Counted from the stretch's first letter, positions 12,206 to 24,073 are shown. The stretch is DNA of 64,000 nt from Nectonema munidae (GCA_030549495.1 JAUIRK010000898.1:2108001-2172000); one strand, 5' to 3'. Notes: a model not told the origin generated them from the letters alone. Numbers and translations: made by a program.

Positions 12206-13857
12206 TTTAGAAATGAAGGAAGTTTTAGTGCATACTTTGTACACTGTACTAAACAAAAAGTGTACTTGAAAGTACGTTTTAGCTGTCCATCACGTGCAGT
12301 TGCTTTTCAGATCGGTGTCAATACAAGAAGACTCTTGGCATCTTTGCCTTCATCATGGATTTGTTTTTCAAGCAAGCAATTACCCTGTCAATTTTCGTTG
12401 CATAAGATCTATGACTTTAATTTAGAGTAGAATTGAATAAATATAAAACATCGATTATTATTATTTCATCTCATCTCCTCTATTTACTCTCGCTACACCA
12501 TCTCCATGAGTCAAAAAGAATAAACACGAGACAAACGAATCACATCAAAATTAGTGCAATACAAGAAATTCATTATGCCGTTTAACATACCTGTATGAAG
12601 TTTTAGGAAACTCTTCTTTATTATGTGATGAAATATTCTCATAACCTGTTCAGTTGAACACGGTTATAAAACTTAATTATCATCTCCAATCTGTATACTA
12701 CGATCGTTTCTATTCCATAGTAAGATTTTTTGAAGGTATAAAATGTTAATCTACCTTATTTCATTAGTACTTTCATGTGGTGAAGATGAAATGACTTCAA
12801 ATTAAGTTCATAGACTCATACTTGAATTCAAAATTTCACCCAAAATTTTTTTTCCACGAGATGTTAAAATAATTTTTAAAAATTTTTCCATTAGATTAAA
12901 GTACACGTATAAATTATTTTCTTAAAAAAATTGAAAAATTTCATTTAATTTTTAAAAAAAAAAGTTTTTGTCCAAAAAAAGTTGACATTTTAACGCGATT
13001 TTTTTTATTTTAAAATTTTGAAAATTTTTGATATATATTTCTGATTTTAGCAATTTTTAAAAAAATTTACAAATTTTAATTTTGAAAGAAAACTTTATGG
13101 GAGAATTTTTTAAAAACATTTTAAACCAAGCCTATCAAAAAAGAGCATCCTTTTACCCGCATTTTGCATGGTGTTTCGTTTTTGAATTTTTTTTATAAGC
13201 CTTGGAACAATATGGATGACTTTGCTATTTTTCACTATATTTTAGTGTGTAAAATGAATAATTACATATTCTTTTCAATTTTTTTGCATATTCATAAAAT
13301 ATACCAAATATTTAAACATAATACGTTGAAATAATTTGTTTTTTTTAAATTTTTTAAAAAAAATTGTAAGGGGTCCGTCCCCTTACAAAATTTTTAAATT
13401 TATCTAATCCTCAATTTTAATATCTCAATTTAAAGGTAATATTATGCTGATTACGAAAATGTATAAAGATTTTAAGTTTGAATTTTTTAAAATACTTTTT
13501 TTTGCTTCTGAACTTTATAAAATGACAAAATTTCCAATTTTTAGCGCAAAAAAAATATTAAAGTCATTCGATTCATTTCAAACAAATTACATATTTAGAA
13601 TCTTTGTACCAAATTCTATAAGAATAGGTTTGTAAATTTTAATTTTTTTTAATTATATAAATTTACATTTCAACCAATCATATGGTTTTCATGAAATAAA
13701 ACCGCAATTTTAAAGTTAAGTGGTTTGAACTTTTGTGTAGAATTTTGGAAATAGTGCGTTCAATATGTATGCAAAATATTTTTTGAAAATTTTTTTTTTA
13801 AATATGTTTTTAGGTGCATTTTACGAATTTTATATTTAAATCAATGAGATATAGTAA
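12206..13857. other. AT-rich stretch, no gene seen
   Basis: Extremely A/T-rich with many homopolymer runs. The 63-codon frame at 13444-13635 has no motif. No RNA gene or element end recognised. Confidence 0.4.
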
Positions 13858-13895
13858 ACAAGTTTAAGTAAAAAACTTCATTGATGAAATACAAA

Positions 13896-14054
13896 TACTT
13901 AATCAGGATGTGATATTTCGTTTCCTAAAGTCTTCTTCAGACAGGTAGAGAGAGAGAACGTATATAAGTAGGAAATATTATATTCTATTCAATATTATAA
14001 TTTTTACTTGTATACTTTCTCTCCCTCTAGGAGCCGAAATATAACATCATGATT
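13896..14054. mobile_element. MITE with TA duplication inside the hAT end
   Basis: Inverted ends of about 30 bases: CTTAATCA[G/T]GATGT at the left and its reverse complement at the right, flanked on both sides by TA. A TA duplication and terminal inverted repeats fit a Tc1/mariner-type MITE. Its removal makes the left end of the surrounding hAT line up with the right end, so it is a later insertion. Confidence 0.7.
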
Positions 14055-14221
14055 AAGTATTTGCATAGGCGCTGGCAGAAAAAATGTTAGTGAGGTGCAA
14101 AATTTTTTCACTAAAATTTTACAAAAAATAACTGATAAACTATTATATGATTAATTTATTGATTATATCGGGAATATTTGAAAAAGAAAAAAACTCACGT
14201 TTTTATGAAGATTTGATTTAT

Positions 14222-15956
14222 TTAAATAGAAATTGAAGTCTCCTTTTGTTGTTCCCGAACTTATTTACAACTCTTTCCATGAACAGTTTTTTTCCTCAAT
14301 AACCTTTTTGCGGTGGATGCTCAGCATGCAGAGACCAGAAGGACGCTCGTCAGACATAGTTGATCTTACTTCTCAGCGTGCTAAACGATCTTTTGATAGA
14401 GTTAGTAGAATCAAAATAGCTTCTCTAATAGCAGGATAAAATTCGGTGTGATTGCAATTCGATGAACTCTATTTTGCTTTCTTTATCTTTTAACACTAAC
14501 CAAAAATTAAACCAACTCAATGATTAATTTTCTAAATTATCAATAGCATAAATGTTTTGAATTTGGGAGACTTTCTCAAAAAAATCTTTTAGAGCGGTGT
14601 TTTCAATGTGTGAGGGGTGAAATATACTCAAGTCAAAGTGAGGTTTTTGTTCCGGAAAACGAGTTTGAAGAGAAGAAATGAATGAGTCAAGATAAGAAAT
14701 GAAAACACTTTAGCGGAAATAATCCTCAACGTTTTTTGATTCAAGGTTCACTCTATGAGTTTGTCTTTTACACTGGCTGGACAGTAGCTCAATATCCAAA
14801 TTTTCAGACAATTTTCCCACTTTTTCAAATATATCTGTTTTGAAAAATTCTTCTGATTGACCACGATGAAAAATCACTATCGACAACAAATTTTGAACTT
14901 TTGATGAACTTTAGTTAAATCAATTTGAACAGACTGTAAGGCTTGAGAATTTGGCTCCAAAATAGCAGAATAAAAAGCAATGATTTTCAAACAAAAAAGA
15001 AGTCGTAAAAGAGCAATAAACAACTTAACGTGTTTTTAACAGAAGTTTAACATTAATGTAAAAGTAGAAGTTTAACAAACAACTGATGTGCTGTTTGCTT
15101 TGAATCTCCTTTCAATTTAGTTGAACAAATCTCCAAAGCGTCAAAATTTTTTCAAAGCTTTCAGAAAACAGTCTTATACTTTTATATTTGCGGTCCATCG
15201 AGTTTCTGATAATAAAGGAAGATTGGAAACCATGCTTCTTCTATATGTGCTTTCAAGAAAGAAAACAATGATGGATTTAATGGTACCTGAGAAAAAAATA
15301 AAAAATAATTAAAAATAGCTGTCAATGATAAGAGTCTTTTAATAAATATTTTATCAATGAATTACGAATTGTAGAAACAGAGTTTAAGTCAATCACGGTC
15401 AAATTGAAACAATGAGAAGCACAATGAGTGAAAAATGCCTTAGGATACAAGTTTTTTATTTTTGCTTGAACACCATTTTCAACTCCTGCCATTGTTGAAC
15501 ATCCGTCATACCCTTGCCCCAAAAGTTTTTCCATATTCAAACCTTAACTTTCACACTGCTTCAACAAGGAGCTTGATATTCCTGTCGCACTCATATCACT
15601 GAATGGGATAAAGCTAAGAAATTCTTCACGTATTATAACCTATAGTAAAATTTCATAAAAAAATACAATAATTCATTGCATTATCAGAAAAAAACAAAAT
15701 TGTAAACAAACCTGTTTATCGCTGGTATTCACAAATCGCACTCCAAGTGACAGTTGTTCTGTTCCAGAAATGTCTGCCGTTTCATCAGCAAGTATTGAGA
15801 ATCCTAGAGCGTCGTTGGCCTGTTTCACTAAATCATCGTAAATCAGTTCTCCTGCAAGTTTTATCAATTCATTTTGAGTTTGATTTGAAGTATATCGTGA
15901 GTTTTTCGCAGACGTTTCAAGATGATTTTTCAAAACACTATCTCTGGTTTCTACTC
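14222..15956 (-). pseudogene. hAT transposase, middle and C-terminal parts, with two short introns
   Basis: This is the DDE/hAT-dimerisation part of the transposase. In order on the minus strand: VLKNHLETSAKN and SILADETADISG (first catalytic Asp region, 15712-15956); an intron of 72 bases (15640-15711, GT...AG); REEFLSF and GQGYDG followed by HCASHCFNL (15366-15639); a second intron of about 79 bases (15287-15365, GT...AG); then SETRW; and a C-terminal hAT dimerisation segment (MSDERPSGLCMLSIHRKKV, about 14240-14340). Both introns join conserved blocks in frame. One stop (TAA) interrupts the frame near 15545 just before GLNMEKL, so the copy is inactive, though overall well preserved. Confidence 0.75.
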
Positions 15957-15960
15957 TTAA

Positions 15961-17210
15961 CCATGCTGAATTCAGTGGTGATGTCCATTTTTAATCAAAA
16001 TCAATCAAACCTGTCAAAAAATTGATTTATATTTGACAGCTCATCTCAAAAAGGAACTTTTTATTTAAATAATTATATAAAGTTTTTTACACATGTATAC
16101 CCATTTTCAAATATGCTGAATTCAGTGGTGATATTCATTTTTTATGAAAATCAATCAAACCTGTCAAAAAATCGATCTAAATGTGACAGCTCATCTCAAA
16201 AAGGAACTTTTTATCTAAATAAGTATATACAGTTTTTTACACATGTATACCCATTTTCAAATATGCTGAATTCAGTGGTGATATTCATTTTTTATGAAAA
16301 TCAATCAAACCTGTCAAAAAATTGATCTAAATGTGACAGCTCATCTCAAAAAGGAACTTTTTATCTAAATAAGTATATAAAGTTTTTTACACATGTATAC
16401 CCATTTTCAAATATGCTGAATTCATTGGTGATATTCATTTTTTATGAAAATCAATCAAACCTGTCAAAAAATTAATCTAACTGTAACAGCTCATCTGAAA
16501 AAGGAACTTTTTATCTAAATAAGTATATAAAGTTTTTTACACATGTATACCCATTTTCAAATATGCTGAATTCATTGGTGATATTTATTTTTTATGAAAA
16601 TCAATCAAACCTGTCAAAAAATTGATCTAAATGTGACAGCTCATCTCAAAAAGTAAATAAAGTTTTTTACACATGTATACCCATTTTCAAATATGCTGAA
16701 TTCATTGGTGATATTCATTTTTTATGAAAATCAATCAAACCTTTCAAAAAATTGATCTAAATGTGACAGCTCATCTCAAAAAGGAACTTTTTATCTAAAT
16801 AAGTATATAAAGTTTTTTACACATGTATACCCATTTTCAAATATGCTGAATTCATTGGTGATATTCATTTTTTATGAAAATCAATCAAACCTGTCAAAAA
16901 ATTGATCTAAATGTGCCAGCTCATCTCAAAAAGGAACTTTTTATCGAAATAAGTATATACAGTTTTTTACACATGTATACCCATTTTCAAATATGCTGAA
17001 TTCAGTGGTGATATTCATTTTTTATGAAAATCAATCAAACCTGTCAAAAAATTGATCTAAATGTGACAGCTCATCTCAAAAAGGAACTTTTTATCTAAAT
17101 AAGTATATAAAGTTTTTTACACAAGTATACCCATTTTCAAATATGCTGAATTCAGTGGTAATATTCATTTTTTTATGAAAATCAATCAAACCTGTCAAAA
17201 AATTGATTTA
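15961..17210 (+). repeat. Satellite A: nine tandem 150-bp units
   Basis: The marker ATGCTGAATTC recurs at 15963, 16113, 16263, 16413, 16563, 16693, 16843, 16993 and 17143. The spacing is exactly 150 bases except one unit shortened by 20. Units differ at only a few positions. Two more diverged units follow at about 17310-17420 and 17450-17530. Since 150 is a multiple of three, open frames repeat through the array (50-residue period); this is not evidence of coding. Confidence 0.95.
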
Positions 17211-18199
17211 TCCCAAAAAGAAAGGATCAGGCACGGTTTTTTGGTTTAGAGAATTACGTTTAATAGAAAGTATAGAGAGATGATGAAGTTTACCGTGTAT
17301 GGCATTTTACACACATACCCATTTTCAAGTAGGCTGTGTTTACTGGTTATATTCCTTTTTTTATTATAAATATTAGTCAAACCTGACAAAATAATTTAAA
17401 TATGACATCCCATGTCAAAATAAAAATTTTAATTCTTAGTTTTTTATACATTTCAAGTATGCAGAATTTAATGGTGATGTTCATTTTTTATGAAATCAAT
17501 AAACCCAGTCAAAAAATCGATTAAACCTGTAAATCAATGTCAAATATATAAACATAAAAATAACTTCTACTTGCAGTATTTCTTTGGTAATTATTTTCTT
17601 AATTTATTTAATAAACCAACTTTAGGTGTTTAATTCACTCAAAATATTTCATTCTACAGTAACTTATGTAACACGATAGGACCTCTATCTTTTTGGCTAC
17701 AAATTCGTTATCGGCTCGTAGTCTCTACGTCATATTATAATTTACAGTATGTAATTTTGGTATTCATTCTATGATGATCCTTTCTTGGTAGCTCTTTTTT
17801 CATTAGAAATTTATATTCTTCAATGTGTGTTCGAAAATTTTTTTAAAATGATAAAATAACTTTTTTCCTTGCTCAAAGCATTCTGATTAAAGAATCTTCT
17901 TGATGATGTTGGACTTTTTTATCATTATCGTGTATTTTATTATCAGGCCTGAATATTTGTCAACCAATCTCATTTCAAAGGTTTTTTTCTGATGAATCAT
18001 TCGTTAAGTTGATTGTTCAATTACAAAACGTTGTCAATGTTCTTCATCTAATAAATTATCTCTTTGACACAAAAGGAAAAAATGGACAAATTCAATTTAA
18101 ATTAAAAATATCTTGATAGTGACTAAATTCTCACATATTGGCATCTGTACCATTTTTGATAAATCTGACCTATTCTAAATTTTCAGATTTCCTACCCAT
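17211..18199 (+). other. Spacer between the two satellite arrays
   Basis: Contains two decayed satellite-A units and then unique AT-rich DNA. No open frame, RNA gene or transposase motif was seen. Confidence 0.5.
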
Positions 18200-20200
18200 C
18201 TTAGCTAAATGTTAACTGTAATCCTAGATGATAAGCTATAGATTTAAATATTTTTCATTTGTAAAAGAGGAACTTCCTTTTTACAGTCAAAATATTTTTG
18301 AAGACAGTATTTAGAAGTAAACCGCGAATCTGATTCAAGCTTTCAGATATTTTAAAACCATAAGTGCCAAACCTGAGTCCACAAATGAAACCAGCATCTT
18401 CTATTTGGCATATAAACAGATATTTTATTTAAATTTCAAAAATATTTCTGTAGACATTAGACGTAAATCGAAAATTTGATTGACACTTTCAGACATTTAA
18501 AACCTCTAAATGCAAAAAATGATTTCAGAAATAAAAATTATCATGGTCGAATTGGTATAAAAACATATATTTCATGTAAAATTAGAGAGAATATTTTGGG
18601 ATATAGTTTTCAGACATAAACCGCAAATTTGATTGACACTAGCAGTAAAACCTCTAAATGCGAAAACTGTGTTCAGAAATGAAATCATCATGATCTATTT
18701 GCTATAAAAACAAATTTTAGAACTAAACGCAAATTTAATTGATACGTATATGTATTTTCAAATTCAAACTGCAAAAATTGAGTCCATAAATGAAACTAGC
18801 ATGGTTGATTTGGTATAAAAACATATATTTAATTGTAAAATTTGAATGAATGTTTTTGGAGACAATTTTTAAAAGTAAACCGCAAATTTGATTAACATTT
18901 ATACGTATTTTCACATCCTAAATGTAAAAAATGAGTTCAGAAATGAAAACAGCATGATTGATTTGGTATAAAAAAATATATTTCAAGATAATATTTTTGG
19001 AGACAATTTTCAGAAGTAAACCGCAAATTTGATTAATACTTATAGGTATTTTCAAATCCTAAATGTAAAAAATGAGTTCAAAAATGAAAAGAGCATGATC
19101 GATTTGGTATAAAAAGAAATATTTCATGTAAAATTGAGAGAATATTTTTGGAGATAGCTTTTAGAAGTAAACCGCAAATTTTGACTAATATTTTAAAACC
19201 TCTAAATGTGAAAAATGAGTTCAGAAATGAAAACAGCATGGTTGATTTTGTATAAAACATATTTCATTGTAAAATTTGAATGAATGTTTTTGTAGACAAT
19301 TTTTAGAAGTAAACCGCAAATTTGATTACACTTATAGGTATTTTCACATCCTAAACGTAAAAAATGAGTCCAGAAATGAAACCAGCATGGCCGATTTAGT
19401 ATAACACATATACTTCATTGTAAAATTTGAATGAATGTTTTTGGAGATAATTTTTAGAAGTAAACCGCAAATTTGATTAACACTTATAGGTATTTCCATA
19501 TCCTAAACGTAAAAAATTAGTTCAGAAATAAAACCAGCATGGCCGATTTAGTATAACACATATATTTTATGTAAGATGTGAAGGAATGTTTTCGGAGACA
19601 ATTTTCATAAGTAAACCGCAAATTTGATTAATACTTATAGGTATTTTCATATTCTAAATGTAAAAAATGAGTTCAAAAATGAAAACAGCATGATCGATTT
19701 GGTATAAAAATAAATATTTCATGTAAAATTGAGAGAATATTTTTGGAGATAGCTTTTAGAAGTAAACCGCAAATTTTGACTGATATTTTAAAACCTCTAA
19801 ATGTGAAAAATGAGTTCAGAAATGAAAACAGCATGGTTGATTTGGTATAAAACATATTTCATTGTAAAATTTGAATGAATGTTTTTGAAGACAATTTTTA
19901 GAAGTAAACCGCAAATTTGATTAAAACTTATAGGTATTTCCATATCCTAAACGTAAAAAATTAGTCCAGAAATGAAACCAGCACGGCCGATTTAGTATAA
20001 CACATATATTTTATGTAAGATGTGAAGGAATGTTTTCGGAGACAATTTTCATAAGTAAACCGCAAATTTGATTAATACTTATAGGTATTTTCATATTCTA
20101 AATGTAAAAAATGAGTCCAGAAATGAAAACAGCATGACCGATTTGGTATAAAAATAAATATTTCATGTAAAATTTGAAGGTATATTTTATTAGATATATT
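18200..20200 (+). repeat. Satellite B: about 13 tandem units of roughly 148 bp
   Basis: The marker AAACCGCAAATTTGATTAA (or close variants) recurs at about 18319, 18617, 18728, 18879, 19019, 19171, 19312, 19461, 19613, 19766, 19908 and 20057, with further decayed units between. Units are more diverged than satellite A and vary in length. 19060-19260 and 19655-19855 are nearly identical, which points to a higher-order repeat of about 595 bases (four units). Confidence 0.85.
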
Positions 20201-20540
20201 TTTGATCAATCAAAATTTTGATTGACATTTTCTAAAAAGTAGCCATGATTATTGAAAAAATTAAATATATAAAGTGTTTTGCGTTCCAAACTGTATATAA
20301 TTATAAATTTTCAGGGTATTATATAATATAGATCCTAGGTTATAAGGTTAAGTACAGATAATGTCAAAATTTTGCTGGAAAATTTTAATTTTTGATTTTG
20401 ATTGACAGTTTTGGACATGAAGGGGTCATTCAACTACCATGAAAATGGTTTCAAAAGATGCAGCTAGCGATTTTAGGAAAAGTCACAAAATTTGAAGGGA
20501 TATGATTCAGCCAATTTTCTACAATTAATTTTTTAGTGAA

Positions 20541-20563
20541 GGGGGGGCGTTTTATGCCCCCCC
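20541..20563 (+). repeat. G7/C7 hairpin near the TTAA border
   Basis: Seven G, a short A/T-rich loop and seven C form a strong inverted repeat 14 bases inside the right TTAA. It is a likely structural part of the element end. In the related copy at 56606 the corresponding place also has G-rich and C-rich blocks but without perfect pairing. Confidence 0.6.
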
Positions 20564-20580
20564 AGCACTAATAGAGTTAA

Positions 20581-21224
20581 GCTCAAAAGCTCTTTAAAAT
20601 TTCAGAGATCGAATCCGCACCTCTTATTGCAATATCATTTGTTGCACAAAATAGAAGAGAAGACAGTAGAGAGTGTAGAATTTCACGATTTTTCAAAACG
20701 GTTTGATAAATTTTAGTAATCAATTGTGATAAAATTTCTCTCTCATGGTTGTTCATTAAGGAAATGAAATTTTGAGTGTCGATTTGCCAATTTTTGTGCC
20801 ATTCACTTGCCATGTGGATTCTTGCCTGCTCATTGAACTTTTGGCAGTTGGTGTATGGTGCTTCCTGAATCCCTCTATGAACAACTTGAGGAAATACTAC
20901 ACACATTACACAAAGCGGTTCTTTCAATTTTGGAGAGTACGCTAACCAAGGAGCGTACTGTGTAAGCCATGGATGACCGAAACACCTTTTATTTTCATCT
21001 ACATCTTTTTTAAAATCGTAATCAACAGTAGGTGTATATGATTTTGTTAGGAGTTGTAGCTTCAAAGATTCGTCCAACGGTTTGTTATTCACATAATTTC
21101 CAATGTCTAGTACTAGTTCGCTTGGAAGAGAAGAACTAGATTCGGGAGAAGATTCACTTTCATTGGGTTTACTAGAATTATCGATTTTCAATTTTTTTTT
21201 TATCATTTTCGGGCCTTTTTTCAT
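20581..21224 (-). pseudogene. hAT transposase, N-terminal part (TTF-type zinc finger)
   Basis: From ATG 21224 the frame codes for a basic and serine-rich N-terminus (KKGPKMIKKKLKI, then a Ser-rich stretch). A TTF-type zinc-finger region follows (KRCFGHPWL, PWLAYSPKLKEPLCVMC, TNCQKF), then the start of the dimerisation domain (ending RGADSISEI). About 25 bases before the TTAA insertion one base is missing near 20605, so the open frame ends early; the other frame carries on as FKELLSL. This gives the transposase at least one frameshift besides the downstream stop. Confidence 0.75.
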
Positions 21225-21917
21225 CCTGTTCAGTTACACGACTATGTTTAATTTGCATAAAATTTCTAATATCCATCTTGAATTGATTTTTCTGAAATCC
21301 GACAAGATATTTAAAAAGACGCATACGTGAAATGATACTTTTTAAGTGTGAAATATACCCAACAAAAAAAACTTACAAAAAAAGTTAGAATCTGAAAAGA
21401 CTGTTAAAGCAAAAAAACCATTTTAAATGCGGAAACAAAGAAAGAGAGTTCTTTGAAAATGGAGATTTTTATATGGGGAATTCAAGCCTCAAATTTTTTT
21501 AAACATTTGAAAAAAAATTTTGGTTAACAAGTTGATAGTTCTCACTAGGACTGCATGTTTGTTATATTATAAAAAAAATTTATTTCAATTTTATTTCCAG
21601 GGGGGCGCAGATGTTACCCCTTGCACCTACCTGCCGGCGCCTATCGGTATTTGTATTTCATCAATAAAGTTTTTTACTTAAACTTATTTAATATATTTCC
21701 TTAAAACTTTTTGATGGCTGTCGGCACCACTTTGTGTATATTTATTGAATGAGTCTTGAAAATATCTAAAATAAATTTCGTGAATTTAAGGACTGAATTT
21801 AGAAGAATAGAACAATTTAAACAGAAAATGAATATTCTTAAATAGTCTAAAAACGCTCTGGTAACTTTGGGGGTCAATTTTATTATTTACCTGGAAGGTT
21901 GCAAAATATTCTTTAGG

Positions 21918-22096
21918 TTGGTTGGAGATATATATCAATGCACTTTCAGCCGTAAGGCTATATGCTCGCATTATGCTTAAGATGGTTAATCACAGTTTTT
22001 GCGAATTTGTTTTTAAGAGTTGGGAGCCTTGGGGATCGAACCCCTGACCTTCAACTTTTAAGCTGAGAGGTACACCCTAACAACCATTGAGGCTCA
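21918..22096 (-). mobile_element. SINE-A copy 1 (tRNA-derived, LINE-like tail)
   Basis: On the minus strand it starts with a tRNA-like head: an acceptor-like GAGCCT pairs with AGGCTC 70 bases on, an A-box-like TGGTTGTTAGGGTG is present, and the B box is GGGTTCGATCCCC (22030-22043). After a short body it ends with GCGAGCATAT, a 4-bp hairpin (AGCC TTAC GGCT), GAAAGTGC and CCAACC units. A perfect duplication of TATTCTTTAGGT flanks it (21907-21918 and 22097-22108), proving retroposition. The 3' tail resembles the end of the LINE at 47101-47174. Confidence 0.9.
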
Positions 22097-22988
22097 TATT
22101 CTTTAGGTACGTAAAAGAGACTTATTAAAAAGTTTCATGTAAAAAGAGAGAGTTTTTTTCTTTAATAAAACACTTGTATTATTTACCGGCCTATTTTTGA
22201 ACAAAACTTTGCATTAAAAGTATAGGCCGAATATGATCATGGCAACTTTCATAGAAATTTAAAATTTTGATAAAATAAATTATGCCTACAACCATCTCTA
22301 TTTAATAGAGCTTTCTGAAGATGCATACTTCTAAGGGTATATTTTAATATTAGAAAATATCTTACATGAAAAAGTGGTATATGTAGCTATCAGATGACGA
22401 TGATGATTTTCATCATGTATATTGGCTTCCACGTGACTAAATTTCAAAAGTATGTTGCCCAAGTTCTATGAAATTTCATATATTATCAACTTATCATATT
22501 CTTAAAGGATGTGCAAAATTTCATTAAAATTTTTGCCTGGAAGTAGGATTTTTAAATTTCATCAATTTTTGTAAAAAAAAATATAAAGTAGTCTGGCAAA
22601 ACCATGTGTGCGCTGTATACTTTCTATACTATTGCTTGTCTCCCGTGGCTTTGCTCGCTGCAAAAACGACTCAATGAAGCTTGATCATATTTTTACCGCA
22701 CATAGGTTGTCTCAATTACTGAATATATTAGCAACAAAAGTTGTAAATTGAGTGTTTTTTTAATATAAATATTTGTGCAAAAATGCTATACTTGTATGTT
22801 TTCCATTAAAACTAAGCAAAGTTCATATCTCCGCTGTAACCGTCTCTCAAAAAAACATTATTTTACAAAGTCAATATTTTTTCTTCCTATTAGAGATCTA
22901 TTACCTTATGTAACAAAAAAGTCAAAAAATTAGGATTTTTAGGTGACGAATAAAAAGACTTGATTGCAACGTATATACGGTACCCATG
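22097..22988. other. No gene seen
   Basis: Non-coding AT-rich DNA up to the target site of the next element. Confidence 0.4.
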
Positions 22989-23256
22989 CAGGCCCGTAGC
23001 CAGCAAGGGCAGGAGGGGGCTAAGCCCCCCCCCCCAACCTAATATATTTCGATATCAATAAAGGGTTCAAAAAATGGTTTATTTTTAGACTATATATAAA
23101 AATTTGGTACTTATTAGTGATTTAAAGTGATTAAAAAAAATTTTGAATGGGGGAGAGATAACCCATAAGTACCAAAAAATTTTTTGTTAAAATATTTAGC
23201 CCCCCCCCCCATTTTTTTCCAGCCCTCCCAATTGAAAAGTCCTAGCTACGGGCCTG
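22989..23256. mobile_element. hAT MITE with perfect 8-bp target duplication
   Basis: Starts CAGGCCCGTAGC and ends GCTACGGGCCTG; flanked by TACCCATG on both sides (22981-22988, 23257-23264). An 8-bp duplication and CAGG ends fit hAT. The inner ends hold G-runs and C-runs (AGGGGG, 13 C at about 23024, 13 C at about 23201). No coding sequence. Confidence 0.92.
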
Positions 23257-23700
23257 TACCCATGAGTCTTGAATGGCTTTAACAACTGCGTGACCATATT
23301 TCCATGAACTTTGGATAGATCCACTCGTCACGAAGCTTTTATTATGTCTATAGATTAAAACATTGTTAGATGAGTGGTGCCCAACCTTTTTACTTTAAGT
23401 GTCCTCTAAGATCGTTTGTCAAAAGCTAAAAGGCACGGCCCGGCCCATACCTTTCCTTCATTCTAAAATGATCTGGTTTAAAATTTTCATTTGAAAATCC
23501 TTTATCAAGTTTTACATTCAAAATAATCATTATATCAAATCAAAATCTTCATATTTTTTCCTTATCAGTGTTATGTCATGACTACTGGAGACAACCTTAA
23601 TTTGCTGCTTGATTTTTATGATTAAATAAAAATGTTAATAGTTTTATCTTTTCAATTAGAGCCTTTCAGTTTTTAGTTTCAAATCTTTCTTCCCCGGTTG
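23257..23700. other. Non-coding, with one hAT-like end
   Basis: At about 23371 the string GTGGTGCCCAACCTTTTT looks like a hAT end (CAGTGGT.CCCAACC type), but the opposite end was not found. Nothing coding. Confidence 0.35.
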
Positions 23701-23722
23701 AAAACCATTTCTTCAACAGGAC

Positions 23723-24073
23723 TTGAAATCGGTAGTTTGGTCAATTCTATTCTTAAGCCTTTTGACGAAGGATTTGAAACATGTGGAATATTTATTGATT
23801 TTTTCCAAGACGTTTGATAGGATAAATCATAAAATTGTGATTCAAAAGCTACATTCCTATGGGGTTAGGGGTAAATTTCTTAATTTACTCATTAGTTTTT
23901 TATCTGCTAGAAAAGAGTATGTAATGGTTAATGGGCACTCTTCTGATCTTATCTCCGTCAGTTCAGGTGTGCGACAAGGATCTGTATTAGGACCTTTGTT
24001 TCTCATTTTTTATTTTGATGATATATTGTATGATTTCGCTAAAGGCAAGGTTCGCAAAGTAAAGTTACTTTGA
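23723..24073 (+). pseudogene. LINE reverse-transcriptase fragment (Jockey/CR1-like)
   Basis: Contains the RT core signatures FSKTFDRINHKI, LNLLISFLSARK, VMVNGHSSD and SGVRQGSVLGPLFLIFY. These match the palm region of non-LTR reverse transcriptases of the Jockey/CR1/L2 group (DF.KAFD.V.H..L...L, SGVPQGSVLGPLLF). The frame stops before the YADD box, which was not found. A fragment only. Confidence 0.8.

Larger units (their letters stand above)
15957..20580 (+). mobile_element. 4.6-kb TTAA-bounded satellite-bearing element
   Basis: TTAA at 15957-15960 and 20577-20580 bound a non-coding insert in the hAT transposase gene. Keeping one TTAA and removing the rest rejoins the hAT reading frame exactly (FKELLS, then LRVETRDS, then VLKNHLET), so the borders and the 4-bp target duplication are well supported. 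TTAA duplication is typical of piggyBac-type (also Kolobok) transposition. Contents: an array of 150-bp repeats starting at the left TTAA, a 1-kb spacer, an array of about 148-bp repeats, and a right end with a G7/C7 hairpin. No transposase was found, so it is non-autonomous. An inverted relative starts at 56606. Confidence 0.8.
13858..21692 (-). mobile_element. hAT transposon (TTF/DUF4371 type) carrying a nested element
   Basis: A minus-strand hAT whose transposase runs from about 21224 to 14222. Both ends carry inverted copies of TAGGCGC[C/T]GGCAG (14066-14078 and 21631-21643). Outside these, an inverted match of about 45 bases continues (left 13858-13902, right about 21650-21692; shared string GATGAAATACAAATA). 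Two insertions have landed in it: a small MITE in the left end (13896-14054) and a 4.6-kb TTAA element in the coding region (15957-20580). Without these the hAT is about 3 kb. The exact outer border and 8-bp duplication could not be fixed. Confidence 0.75.

Noticed and set aside
16113-16325. Repeating open frame through satellite A (50-residue period, MLNSVVIFIFYENQ)
   Set aside because: It exists because the unit is 150 bases long; single units carry changes without regard to codon position and no motif is present.
16113-17210. CRISPR-like array in satellite A
   Set aside because: Units are head-to-tail identical without unique spacers; eukaryotic satellite.
20541-20580. Helitron 3' end (hairpin followed by CTAA and T)
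   Set aside because: Similarity to the second copy continues past CTAA to GTTAA, and the frame-restoring border is TTAA, so a TTAA element explains it better.
21960-22090. SINE-A head as a functional tRNA gene
   Set aside because: The anticodon loop has the wrong size, the same sequence recurs three times with retroposon tails and target duplications.
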